NCBI GenBank assembly: GCA_030141605.1
Contig: JAQGDQ010000324.1
Coordinates: 205,096 to 269,095, forward strand
Direction of reading: 5' to 3'
Length of the DNA: 64,000 nt
From: Tubiluchus corallicola
Lineage: Eukaryota; Priapulida; Priapulimorpha; Priapulimorphida; Tubiluchidae
Under the pieces are notes generated by a model. The model had not been told where the DNA came from. It was given only the letters and a program-made list of their open reading frames with translations, and searched no databases. Every line of letters starts with the position of its first letter. Within the stretch, counting starts at the first letter, position 1. Positions 57,661 through 64,000 of this stretch are shown here, piece by piece. The translations under genes were made by a program, and so were the position numbers.

Positions 57661-58521
57661 AGGGAGGAAGAGGCAGGGAGGGAGGGAGAGAGGAGAGAGA
57701 GAGAGAGAGGGAGGGAGGGAGGGAGGGAGGGAGCAGCTCAGCAATTTAGCTTATTAAAATCAGCTTTTTTATGTGAAATGATATTTACTATTTCATGTTG
57801 GATTGCCAACTTCTACATGGATAATCATTATGTTAGTTCAAACGTAATTTTATTGCGATAACAAAAATTGCAATACGACTGGAACAACACAGTTTTGCAA
57901 ATGATGAACATTCTCACCAAAGCAATGTAATGCTTACAAGAGCGCACATGATAAACTATGACTAGCAGAAGCATTACAGTATGATTACTAGGAGTATAAA
58001 TACGACATAGCATAATATTGAAAATAACAGTAATATTACTACGTAAACTAATAAAATGGTTATACTTTTAAGCTCTTAATAAGAAGCATAGATTTGTGCA
58101 TAAGCTTTAATACTTGAATGTTAATAGTTGTATGAAGATGCTGAATTGAAGAAGCTAAGAAACAGATTTATTTGTTGACAGATTATATATTCTAATAGTG
58201 TATTATAAGGAAATAACAAAGTATAGAGTTTGTTTAATAAGATATCTTTATTAAGTGTTTTAATCTGAATACACATGTTTTAGAACTTTCAAAAAGTTTC
58301 ACTATGCTATTCTGAAGGTACTTAGAAGTCACTTCTTGTTATGAAATATCTTCCATATTTTTTCCTCTTTTTTCGCATCAACGATGATCAAAATTGTTTG
58401 TTTCAGAACAAAGTTTTACGAGATGGATCTGAAACCTGTGTGCAAGAAGTGCTACGAAAGATTTCCGGGAGAACTCAAGCGACGGCTCACGAAAGCGTTT
58501 AAACAGTCGCCTCACAAGTAA
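45835..58521 (+). CDS. LIMS1: PINCH / LIMS five-LIM-domain adaptor, 10 coding exons, full length
   Basis: PINCH is a cytoplasmic scaffold of five zinc-binding LIM domains. LIM1 binds the ankyrin repeats of integrin-linked kinase, and the ILK-PINCH-parvin complex links integrins to actin. The assembled frame is 1212 nt (403 residues). LIM1 starts at C88, LIM2 at about C149, LIM3 at C213, LIM4 at C271 and LIM5 at C330. The tail is basic ([14 protein letters not shown]), as in human LIMS1. Near-identical blocks include [33 protein letters not shown]-like, [22 protein letters not shown] and [10 protein letters not shown]. All introns are GT-AG with consistent phases. The unusual part is about 80 residues before LIM1 (see exon 1). 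A start at the Met in exon 2 would give about 323 residues, the usual PINCH length. The gene diverges from the exchanger, with about 12.6 kb between start codons. Confidence 0.97.
46300..46370. repeat. (TC)n microsatellite
   Basis: About 35 TC units in LIMS intron 1, followed by a T/C-rich tail. Confidence 0.97.
47284..47845 (-). mobile_element. 5S-rRNA-headed SINE (SINE3-like), copy 1, with 12-bp TSD
   Basis: On the minus strand it begins with a near-complete 5S rRNA (about 47730-47845) including ccgaagttaagcaacgt and gggtgaccgcc. A 370-bp body and a (CAA)n-like tail (47284-47297) follow. The flanks tttcgtaacata (47272-47283) and ttccgtaacata (47846-47857) form a TSD with one mismatch. The 5S A-box/C-box region would act as an internal Pol III promoter. 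Confidence 0.92.
48092..48219. repeat. 128-bp near-perfect palindrome
   Basis: atttatagttaaaa at the left is matched by ttttaactataaat at the right, and the arms (about 60 bp) continue through acaactt...aaaacttttacattaaaa to a few-base spacer near 48154. It is A/T-rich, in LIMS intron 1. Confidence 0.85.
48295..48410. repeat. Degenerate tandem repeat (about 53-bp unit, three copies)
   Basis: atacattatgtgcctaagaa, atacattatgtgccaaaaac and gtacattatgtgtgagacc recur at about 53-bp spacing with gtttaaaaactgt-like sequence between. Confidence 0.65.
48940..49003 (-). repeat. Decayed 5S-rRNA-like SINE fragment
   Basis: ggcagtcacttattcactta, then gtcctggtgttgcttaacct parallels the reverse complement of 5S rRNA (ggcggtcacccatccaagta, ccaggc, gttgcttaacttc). 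It ends about 120 bp before LIMS exon 2. Confidence 0.5.
49121..49231 (+). CDS. LIMS1: LIMS exon 2: start of LIM1, alternative Met
   Basis: Acceptor tgtttcag, donor gtaagt, phases 2 in and 2 out. It encodes [20 protein letters not shown], then [17 protein letters not shown], with the first LIM1 zinc ligands (C88, C91). The Met before SLGNAAC aligns with the human MANALASATC start and has A at -3, so it could start a shorter isoform. Confidence 0.96.
49849..49894 (+). CDS. LIMS1: LIMS exon 3: LIM1 middle
   Basis: This micro-exon (46 nt) encodes [15 protein letters not shown], matching human CAQCFQQFPEGLFYE at 13 of 15 residues. Acceptor ttttctag, donor gtgagt, phase 0 out. Confidence 0.97.
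49895..51076. other. LIMS1: LIMS intron 3, unassigned
   Basis: No exon or bounded element is seen. caggggtgcgcagaaaacg at about 49988 resembles a hAT end, but no matching right end was found. Confidence 0.4.
51077..51143 (+). CDS. LIMS1: LIMS exon 4: end of LIM1, start of LIM2
   Basis: It encodes [20 protein letters not shown] then SC, nearly identical to human [19 protein letters not shown]. Acceptor cttgcag, donor gtaagt, phase 1 out. Confidence 0.97.
51261..52028. mobile_element. Foldback element with about 90-bp TIRs in LIMS intron 4
   Basis: The left arm (51261-51350) starts ctttaaatagtactaagacc and continues atgatggtaaagtttcagca. It is inverted at 51938-52028 with few mismatches. Further inverted pairs lie inside (for example gcacaaagtt and ttttgtgctc), so most of the element can fold back. 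No ORF. Confidence 0.87.
51437..51535. repeat. A-rich AAC/AACA simple repeat
   Basis: Runs of A with interspersed AAC and CAACA units, inside the foldback element. Confidence 0.9.
52080..52270. repeat. Possible truncated hAT-like element
   Basis: tagggatgcagtgaatattcgg resembles a hAT terminus, followed by ttcg/cgaa-rich sequence. No right terminus or TSD was found. Confidence 0.3.
52417..52609 (+). CDS. LIMS1: LIMS exon 5: LIM2 and first ligands of LIM3
   Basis: It encodes [20 protein letters not shown], then [20 protein letters not shown] and [21 protein letters not shown]. It covers most of LIM2 and ends in the first Cys pair of LIM3 (C213, C216). It is GC-richer than its flanks. Acceptor ttgtag, donor gtaggt, phase 2 out. 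Confidence 0.97.
52610..53728. other. LIMS1: LIMS intron 5, unassigned
   Basis: I see nothing beyond A/T-rich sequence and a weak (catttattta)-like cluster near 53600. Confidence 0.4.
53729..53806 (+). CDS. LIMS1: LIMS exon 6: LIM3
   Basis: It encodes [20 protein letters not shown] then NCKNC, as in human CHAIIDEQPLIF...YHPDHFNCANC. Acceptor ttttcag, donor gtaagt, phase 2 out. Confidence 0.96.
53807..55549. other. LIMS1: LIMS intron 6, mostly unassigned; possible LINE 3' end
   Basis: At about 54830-54870 the run tgttaaataaactggtttga then aattgaaaaaag resembles the 3' tail of a LINE on the plus strand, but no polymerase homology was recognised upstream. A short duplication ccagcttggttcttcc occurs at about 54926 and 54951. 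Confidence 0.35.
55550..55700 (+). CDS. LIMS1: LIMS exon 7: end of LIM3, start of LIM4
   Basis: It encodes [20 protein letters not shown], then [20 protein letters not shown] and [10 protein letters not shown]. The [15 protein letters not shown] linker is almost invariant in PINCH. Acceptor tttgcag, donor gtacgc, phase 0 out. Confidence 0.97.
55796..56290. mobile_element. hAT-like MITE with perfect 8-bp TSD (ATGATGTG)
   Basis: The left end cagggtgcataagattatgg and the right end ccataatcttatgcagcctg are inverted with one mismatch over 20 bp. Both flanks read ATGATGTG (55788-55795, 56291-56298). The interior carries many ttttatggat repeats. It lies in LIMS intron 7. Confidence 0.92.
56618..56674 (-). 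repeat. Decayed 5S-rRNA-like SINE fragment before LIMS exon 8
   Basis: cacttatccatctactaact, then aggtacagtgttgcctaact and tcggtctc match the reverse complement of 5S rRNA (cacccatccaagtactaacc, gttgcttaacttcggtgatc). It ends 19 nt upstream of the exon and so overlaps the likely branch-point region. Confidence 0.6.
56694..56835 (+). CDS. LIMS1: LIMS exon 8: LIM4 and start of LIM5
   Basis: It encodes [20 protein letters not shown], then [20 protein letters not shown] and DCVVTGD. It matches human [20 protein letters not shown] and CETHYNQLFGDVCFHC. Acceptor gtttttcag, donor gtaggt, phase 1 out. A decayed 5S-like SINE fragment ends about 20 nt before the acceptor. Confidence 0.97.
57210..57285 (+). 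CDS. LIMS1: LIMS exon 9: LIM5
   Basis: It encodes [20 protein letters not shown] then KMGP; human has SALNKAWCVNCFACSTCNTK. Where human has Cys (WCVNC) this protein has His (WCTQH), which fits the usual LIM zinc-ligand alternatives. Acceptor tttacag, donor gtgagt, phase 2 out. Confidence 0.95.
57286..58406. other. LIMS1: LIMS intron 9 with GA microsatellite
   Basis: Apart from the GA/GGGA tract, no exon or bounded element is seen. Confidence 0.5.
57605..57734. repeat. (GA)n / (GGGA)n microsatellite
   Basis: GA runs alternate with GGGA and AGGG runs over about 130 bp in LIMS intron 9. Confidence 0.96.
58407..58521 (+). CDS. LIMS1: LIMS exon 10: end of LIM5, basic tail and stop
   Basis: It encodes [20 protein letters not shown], then [17 protein letters not shown] and TAA (58519-58521). 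The KPVCKKCYE motif and basic C terminus match LIMS1/2. Acceptor tttcag. Confidence 0.97.
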
Positions 58522-58552
58522 CGAATGGAGTAGATATCAAATTCTCAACGTA

Positions 58553-58558
58553 AATAAA
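58553..58558 (+). promoter_or_regulatory. LIMS1: Candidate polyadenylation signal for LIMS
   Basis: An AATAAA lies 32 nt after the stop codon. It would give a very short 3' UTR, and later AATAAA copies (about 60597 and 61078) could serve instead. The choice cannot be made without transcript data. Confidence 0.3.
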
Positions 58559-61300
58559 CTCGTCGACTTGCGTGCTAAACACAAATTTCCCTTAACAAAC
58601 TGTTTTTTAACGAAGACGCATATCGCATTGTCATACTTTCGCTCGTTATTTTGTAATTTAACGATTCTTTTGTTGAAGGAAATTTCATTTACTTGTTATT
58701 CGCTGATACTAACTGTGCTAGCCCTAATCTTCAGGATTCCGAACTTTCTTTCCGGTTCTGATTTTCCGCGAATTTTTTCTTTGCTATGCAAGTGAAAGGA
58801 ATTCATGCGGAAGGAACCCGAATTCAACTTCTCAGTTTTACTGTACTGTGTGATGTATAATGTACAATAGGAATTGAAAGTCTCTGATCGTTTTGTAAGA
58901 AATAGCTGTTAATTTCTTCAGTGTAAGTAGACAGACATCGAGCAGCCAGAACAACTGGCAGACAGACAGACAAGCTAACAGAAAGTCAGAACGACTGAGA
59001 AGCGGATCGAATTTATTCTTTGAATTGTTTTAGTTTCGGTTTGCACAACTTGTGCCTTATATACGTGTCTTATTAATGTCAATATCAGTGGTCAAAACTA
59101 TTGATTAATAGATTAATTTTACATTAGTAGTCCGGTTTTCGTCATTTTCATTTTGCTTGCCGGAAATCTTGGCACCTATTTACAAACGATTGCTGTTTCT
59201 GTTTTCTTTTGCTTAGTAAAATCCACTACCCAGTGAGACTCGTTAGCAGGTGTTTTCGTTTTCCTGAACGCTTGCCGCACAAACACCCTTACAAGTGATT
59301 ACTTTTTTTCCTCTTACGTTATACAAAATGTGATATCTACTGGGACCTATTTACCAACGGAGCTCGTTAGAAACAAAAAATAACAAAGTAAAGAAGAACA
59401 GAGAACAGTATTAATTTGTAAAAATGTTTGTGAGAATTCTCGTTTGCGAAATTGGAATGGCAGAAACGTGTCGGTGGCATAGGTGCGTTTTTAAATGCAC
59501 ATTTTTATCGTATTCAAGAAAATGGTGCTGAGATTTCATTTTAACAGCATTTTGCTTAATTTTGTGTTACTTCTTACAGCTAATTACGGCACAATTACTG
59601 AATAGTATTTATTTTTGCCATTTTTAAGCTACTCATTCAAAAGAAAAATTAAGAAAACCTTTTGAATTTTTATGCATTATAATCATCAGCTTGTGGATGG
59701 CGTTAAAGTTGATTACTTATACTTCTTTAAGCTCATAGTTCATGTAATTGTAATATACACAAAACGTTTGTTACGACAATTTTAAAATGCTAGCATATCT
59801 ATTGCGTGTTTTATATTTTCTTTGTGACAGTTTTGTCATATTGTTTTTTATTCTTCGTTGGTTACCGCTGAATCACGTGACATGAGAATTTTTTAAATAT
59901 TTAAATTTTTGTTTTATCGTATCTCGTCTTTAGACTAGTGACGTAATGAGTTTTTTTAAGAAGGGTTTTTAGCTAGCCAATGAATTTTGTACAAAAGCAA
60001 TGATGAATTACTGCTTTTTAACATTCTAAGATGTTTTACATCGTACATTAATGATTAGCAAAATGTTAGTATCTAAAAATTTTAGTTTTTACTGTAAGCA
60101 TTTTATTAACGGCAAGTCTTCCTGTTATGGCTAAATCAGGGACAGTTTTCGTAATTGTTGTTTGCCTACTGTATTAATTATTATTATTGTACTAATCAAA
60201 TTATGTGTACAGAGTTTTTTACTGTTACCTGGAACTGTTTATTGTCATTTTTTCATGTTTAGCGTAAGTAAATGTACATGTACTATATTTTTTGCTATTT
60301 ATTATAATTTAGATTTTGTATTGTCAACTAGCTGGCCGCGCGTTTGTCCAGTGTTTGGACACTCGGGTCGTAGAGCAAAAGTAGGAAAATTTCTAAACAG
60401 CGTCATGCTGGGTACAATAGCTTGTGTATGTCTAATGCGTGGTGCACACGACAGAAAACTTACTTGGAACATCTTATCTGATACAGAATTTTGGTCGTCT
60501 ACAAGCTTAATAATAATTATTATAATTGCTGTTTTACCAATTAAATGTGCTTAATTTCCGTTTCTGACAAACTCATCCAGCTCTTGTGTATGGGCTTAAT
60601 AAATGCTGCTTTACCAATTAAATGTGCTTAATTTCTGCTTCCGATAAACTCATCCTGCTCTCGTGTGCGGGTTCAGTATAACAATTTGTGTCAGACAAAA
60701 TTATATTAGACCAATAAAAGGCAATCATTTACTGACACCCGTGACACAGTTTGCTTCATGCAAAAGTTGCCGTGTGCGGGCAAATCATGTCTATGTGTAT
60801 GTGTGTGCTATTTTTTACCATATGCACCCATATGATATTAAAGATGCGAGTGTCTGAATTTTTTAATTTGACTTGCGCAAGTGTAAAAATGGGTTAATCT
60901 CTACAGGGGTGCTCCAGAGGTGACCACGCAACTAGAAAATTTGACTATTACGCACTTCTGTTACTGCTAAATAGAGAGGTTTCATTTTTTTATTTCATTA
61001 TTTACTCCTGGATTTTAACTGGACACTGTCGAAGCTACAAGATTCTTGTCCACATTTAGCTAGATCCTGTTATGTTGAATAAATCGTAAATCAAAAGCAT
61101 TACGTTTTGATTTTTTGAAATGCATGTTTTTAAAGAGGACACGATCTAATTACAGACCGTTTTAAATCACGTTCACACTATTGATTAACTATTAACGTTA
61201 ACATTAGGTGTGGTGTTCACATGGTATCGAACACTGCTTCACACACATCAGTTATTGTGTTAACTAAAGCACTGTTCAGTAAAACTTAAAAAATTCGTCT
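58559..61300. other. Downstream of LIMS: 3' UTR and unassigned flank
   Basis: Part of this may be LIMS 3' UTR. No further gene is recognised. A 77-bp duplication (about 60527-60680) contains an aataaatgct polyadenylation-like motif. The largest open frame (60162-60554) shows no known protein features. Confidence 0.4.
60527..60680. repeat. 77-bp tandem duplication
   Basis: ttaccaattaaatgtgctta followed by atttc-gttctgacaaactcatcc-gctct is repeated once with a period of about 77 bp and several differences. Confidence 0.8.
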
Positions 61301-61309
61301 TAAAGTTTG

Positions 61310-61637
61310 TATCATTTACATGAACACTTGTTGCATACAGGGCTTTGTATTAATAGCATCGCTGTATAAAACTCGTAAATTTAAACTTCCACGAAGACCG
61401 TTAGACGCAGCCATTTTGACGTACGGTAAGTCACGTTTGAAACAAGTTTACATAACATTGTGTAAAGTTGAAAAAATAATTGGAGCATTCGATCGTACAC
61501 GCTTTGCTAGTTAAGCAAACGTATAAATGATTTTGTATTGTCAAGATCAATAATAATAATAACACTGGGATAGCAATGCAGTGCCGTTTTAACAGGTAAT
61601 GTGAATATTTTAAATAATTAACAAATTTGTAATTGAA
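61310..61637 (+). repeat. TTAA MITE family (AGSACAAGAAA), partial copy D
   Basis: It matches the left part of 16765-17388 (agggcttgcg-like, agacgcagccattttgacg, gtttgaaacaagttta). It loses similarity near the 5S SINE that begins at about 61638. Confidence 0.6.
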
Positions 61638-62150
61638 ATGGAAGACAATGGAGTGTGCGTCAAGAGAGTCCACATTGCTGGAGCTGCAGCGTCGACTGTG
61701 GCTGAGCAGTCCGATCCTTGCACGTCTCCAGGGCGCACGCCTGGGCAAGGTGTATGGAGATGCTGAGTTGCCCAGACAACAGGAACCCCTCTCTTCTTCG
61801 CTGGTATAGTCCAAAGGAAAGCGGAGCGATACGTTTGGCACCAGGTTGGCTGCCGGAGTCAGTGAGCATGCTGCACTGGTCCGCCTTTGGGGCTCCACTC
61901 CTGATTTGGAAGGTTTACTCTTCTACACAATGCCGTTGGGTCACTTGACCTCCTCCGCCCTCTAGCCGTTGGCTGCTTTTGCAGCTCCTCCGCCTAGTGT
62001 CGAGATACAGTGCGGGCATCCCGCAAGCCTACAGCACCTGGTATTCCTAGGCGGTCACCCATTCAAGTACTAACCAGGCTCTACGTTGCTTAACTTCTAA
62101 ACCGGTGATCAGACGAGAACCGATGTTTTCAAAGTGATTTGGCCCTAGTC
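61638..62150 (-). mobile_element. 5S-rRNA-headed SINE, copy 2
   Basis: It is colinear with 47284-47845 and the same orientation. The 5S head is at about 62030-62150 (minus strand), and the body shares the ctccgctttcctttggacta-like and ccgttggctgcttt-like blocks. An 8-bp insertion (ctaaaccg region) sits in the 5S head. The tail is shorter and no clear TSD was seen. Confidence 0.88.
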
Positions 62151-63207
62151 ATTATTATTACTATTAACATCATTTATTTTCAAACGCACGTGTAGTTAAG
62201 TTAAATAATCTGTTCAATTAACAGAAATTAGTAATTTAGTAGCAAAAGTAAGAATAAGCATTAAACACTGTCAAAACAACCATGGATATTATTTACATAC
62301 AAGAAGACAAAGCAATTAATTTAGAAAAATACTACATATTCTGACATCTGTCTGACAAAAAATTAAAATTCCTGTTTTCAATACAGTTTATACAATCCTT
62401 TGCTAAGTTTATTATCACTAGCTGACTGGGACTGAACTGGTATCCTTTTACAATTTTACGAGATAAAATTTGTAAATGCATCTTGCAACATTTCTTTCTA
62501 TAACGATTTTATACAAGTTGAAATCCGTTATTGAGTTTATGTCATACGTCATGTAACGTATGTTTGGCTATAAAATTACTACTATTTTAAGAATTTAAGA
62601 AACCGTTTTGCAAAATGCTTAGTCGGGCAATATAACTTTGTCCGTAATTTTTGTTAAAAAATCCCCTTTTCTTCCCTGTTAAGCACCACTTATACATTCC
62701 CTGCACAAAAGCTGAATAATTGATTCATTTTTGAAGAACCATTCTCTCTGGATCGTGAAAATTAGTCCATTAATGAGCGCTTTCCCCACGACGTGTCACT
62801 CGTCGCTTGGATGCTTCCAAACCAGATTATTCACAAGTCTTTCATTAATTATTGTTAAATGACAAAAGCTTGATTAAGATCGTAAAGCCTACATCACTGT
62901 ATTAAGAAAGTAAAGTAAAGTAAACTAATTTTCCAACTTCACAGCCATTCGGTTGCTGCAGGGTTGGATTAAGATTAAAAGCGATTCTAAGCGTTGAAAA
63001 GATTACGGTACTCCCACATATGTGGAATTCAGAATAAAAATAATGCTATACTGTAAAATGAAATTTTTTCTTCCGAAATGAAAAAAATGCAATAAGAGTT
63101 ATTTACAGTAATGCTAAATGTTATACATACAGTATAACATTTGTTGTAATGCAGTAAATGTTATAATACAAAAAATACAGAGACGGCTCTAAATCTTATA
63201 AAGTTTC
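62151..63207. other. Unassigned flank
   Basis: No gene or bounded repeat is seen. A short inverted atgttata-type motif surrounds 63118-63160. Confidence 0.35.
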
Positions 63208-63297
63208 TCCCCCCCTCTCTCTCTCTCCTCCCTCTCTCTCCCCCCTCTCTCTCTCTTTCTTTCTCTCCCCCCTCTCTCTCTCTCCTCCCTCTCTCTC

Positions 63298-63376
<79 letters not shown>
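63208..63376. repeat. (CT)n microsatellite with CCC interruptions
   Basis: A CT-rich compound tract becomes pure (CT)n from about 63300. The Arg/Glu-rich frames on the minus strand are by-products. Confidence 0.97.
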
Positions 63377-63378
<2 letters not shown>

Positions 63379-63713
63379 ATAAGAAACTCCAAACTCATTC
63401 ATAAAGAACAGTCATTTTGTAATTATGTACCTGTGCCATATAATTTCAGTATAGTTACTGAACAAGTTTATAATTTTCGCGTGATATTTTATTGTGTAGC
63501 TGAAGTAAAAATAATGCAGACTTATATTGGTATAGAAATGTAAATAAAGCCTATTTCATAACGAAGATAAAGCGCCTTTTTTCTGTCAAGAATGTATAAA
63601 TTGTTCTGAACATTGTGTAACTAATAACGTACAATTAGAACTATATGTTTCTGTGTACATTTTGTGCAATTTTACTAATTGAATGTATATGTATAAATGT
63701 TACTAATAAGGAA
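63377..63713. other. Unassigned flank
   Basis: A/T-rich sequence without a recognised feature. Confidence 0.35.
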
Positions 63714-63757
63714 TAATAATAATAATAATAACCACCACCACCACCACCACCACCACC

Positions 63758-63816
<59 letters not shown>
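63714..63816. repeat. (AAT)n-(CCA)n-(CAA)n compound microsatellite
   Basis: Three triplet runs follow directly: about 5 AAT, 15 CCA/ACC and 15 CAA units. Confidence 0.97.
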
Positions 63817-64000
63817 GTGTAACACTCGTCGTGTAATGTCACTTATACGCTAATATGTGCATAGTGGCAATACATACATAGAATAGTCATACGAACATAG
63901 TAGTTACAAATAACAATATTTGTTAGTGATTAGTTATACATCAGCTTGTTACTGTTTACAAGAGAACTACGAGCGCTTTTGTAAACATAGAATAAATAAT

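Noticed and set aside
60162-60554. 130-codon frame downstream of LIMS
   Set aside because: It is hydrophobic low-complexity at both ends, has no known motif and no splice or start context of note.
63189-63402. Arg/Glu-rich frames on the minus strand
   Set aside because: They are by-products of the (CT)n tract; the same holds for the GA tract at 57571-57861 and the TC tract at 46167-46513.

Overview
This is AT-rich nuclear DNA from an animal. It holds two split protein-coding genes in divergent (head-to-head) orientation, embedded in a dense layer of transposon relics, tandem repeats and microsatellites. The intron-rich structure with GT-AG junctions, an animal-specific PINCH/LIMS gene, 5S-rRNA-headed SINEs, hAT, pogo, TTAA-type and foldback DNA elements, a solo LTR and a LINE relic all point to a metazoan, most likely an invertebrate. 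I cannot name the phylum from sequence alone.

Gene 1 (minus strand, 33242 down to 1472) is an organellar/endosomal Na+/H+ exchanger of the SLC9A6/7/9 (NHE6/7/9) type. I assembled 15 coding exons whose phases all agree. They give 2106 nt, that is 701 residues plus stop, with the [15 protein letters not shown] and GLRGA signatures and an NHE6/9-like tail. The last coding exon lies 7.7 kb downstream of the one before it, beyond two satellite arrays and a hAT MITE.

Gene 2 (plus strand, 45835 to 58521) is PINCH (LIMS), the five-LIM-domain adaptor of the ILK-PINCH-parvin focal-adhesion complex. It has ten coding exons in consistent phase, 1212 nt, 403 residues. About 80 residues precede LIM1, encoded mostly by a first exon I do not recognise. 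A conventional-length protein of about 323 residues could start at the Met just before LIM1.

Layout: 1-1471 is exchanger 3' flank with a MITE fragment and microsatellite. 1472-33242 is the exchanger; its introns hold three tandem arrays (about 150-bp, 46-bp and 87-bp units), a 35-bp minisatellite and a (CAGT/CAAT)n tract close to 5' splice sites, and many MITEs with visible target-site duplications. 33243-45834 is intergenic, with a foldback element, a LINE reverse-transcriptase relic, a pogo-like MITE and a TTAA MITE. 45835-58521 is LIMS, with a 5S SINE, a long palindrome, a foldback element and a hAT MITE in introns. 58522-64000 is 3' flank with a second 5S SINE and microsatellites.

The two genes act in different processes: endosomal pH control and integrin adhesion. 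Nothing suggests they work together. No bacterial-type operon, CRISPR array or viral gene was seen. The most interesting material is the transposon record: a solo LTR nested in a hAT MITE with a matching empty site in a sister copy, several perfect target-site duplications, and 5S-derived SINEs of different ages. Two unidentified ORFs nested in exchanger introns also deserve a check.
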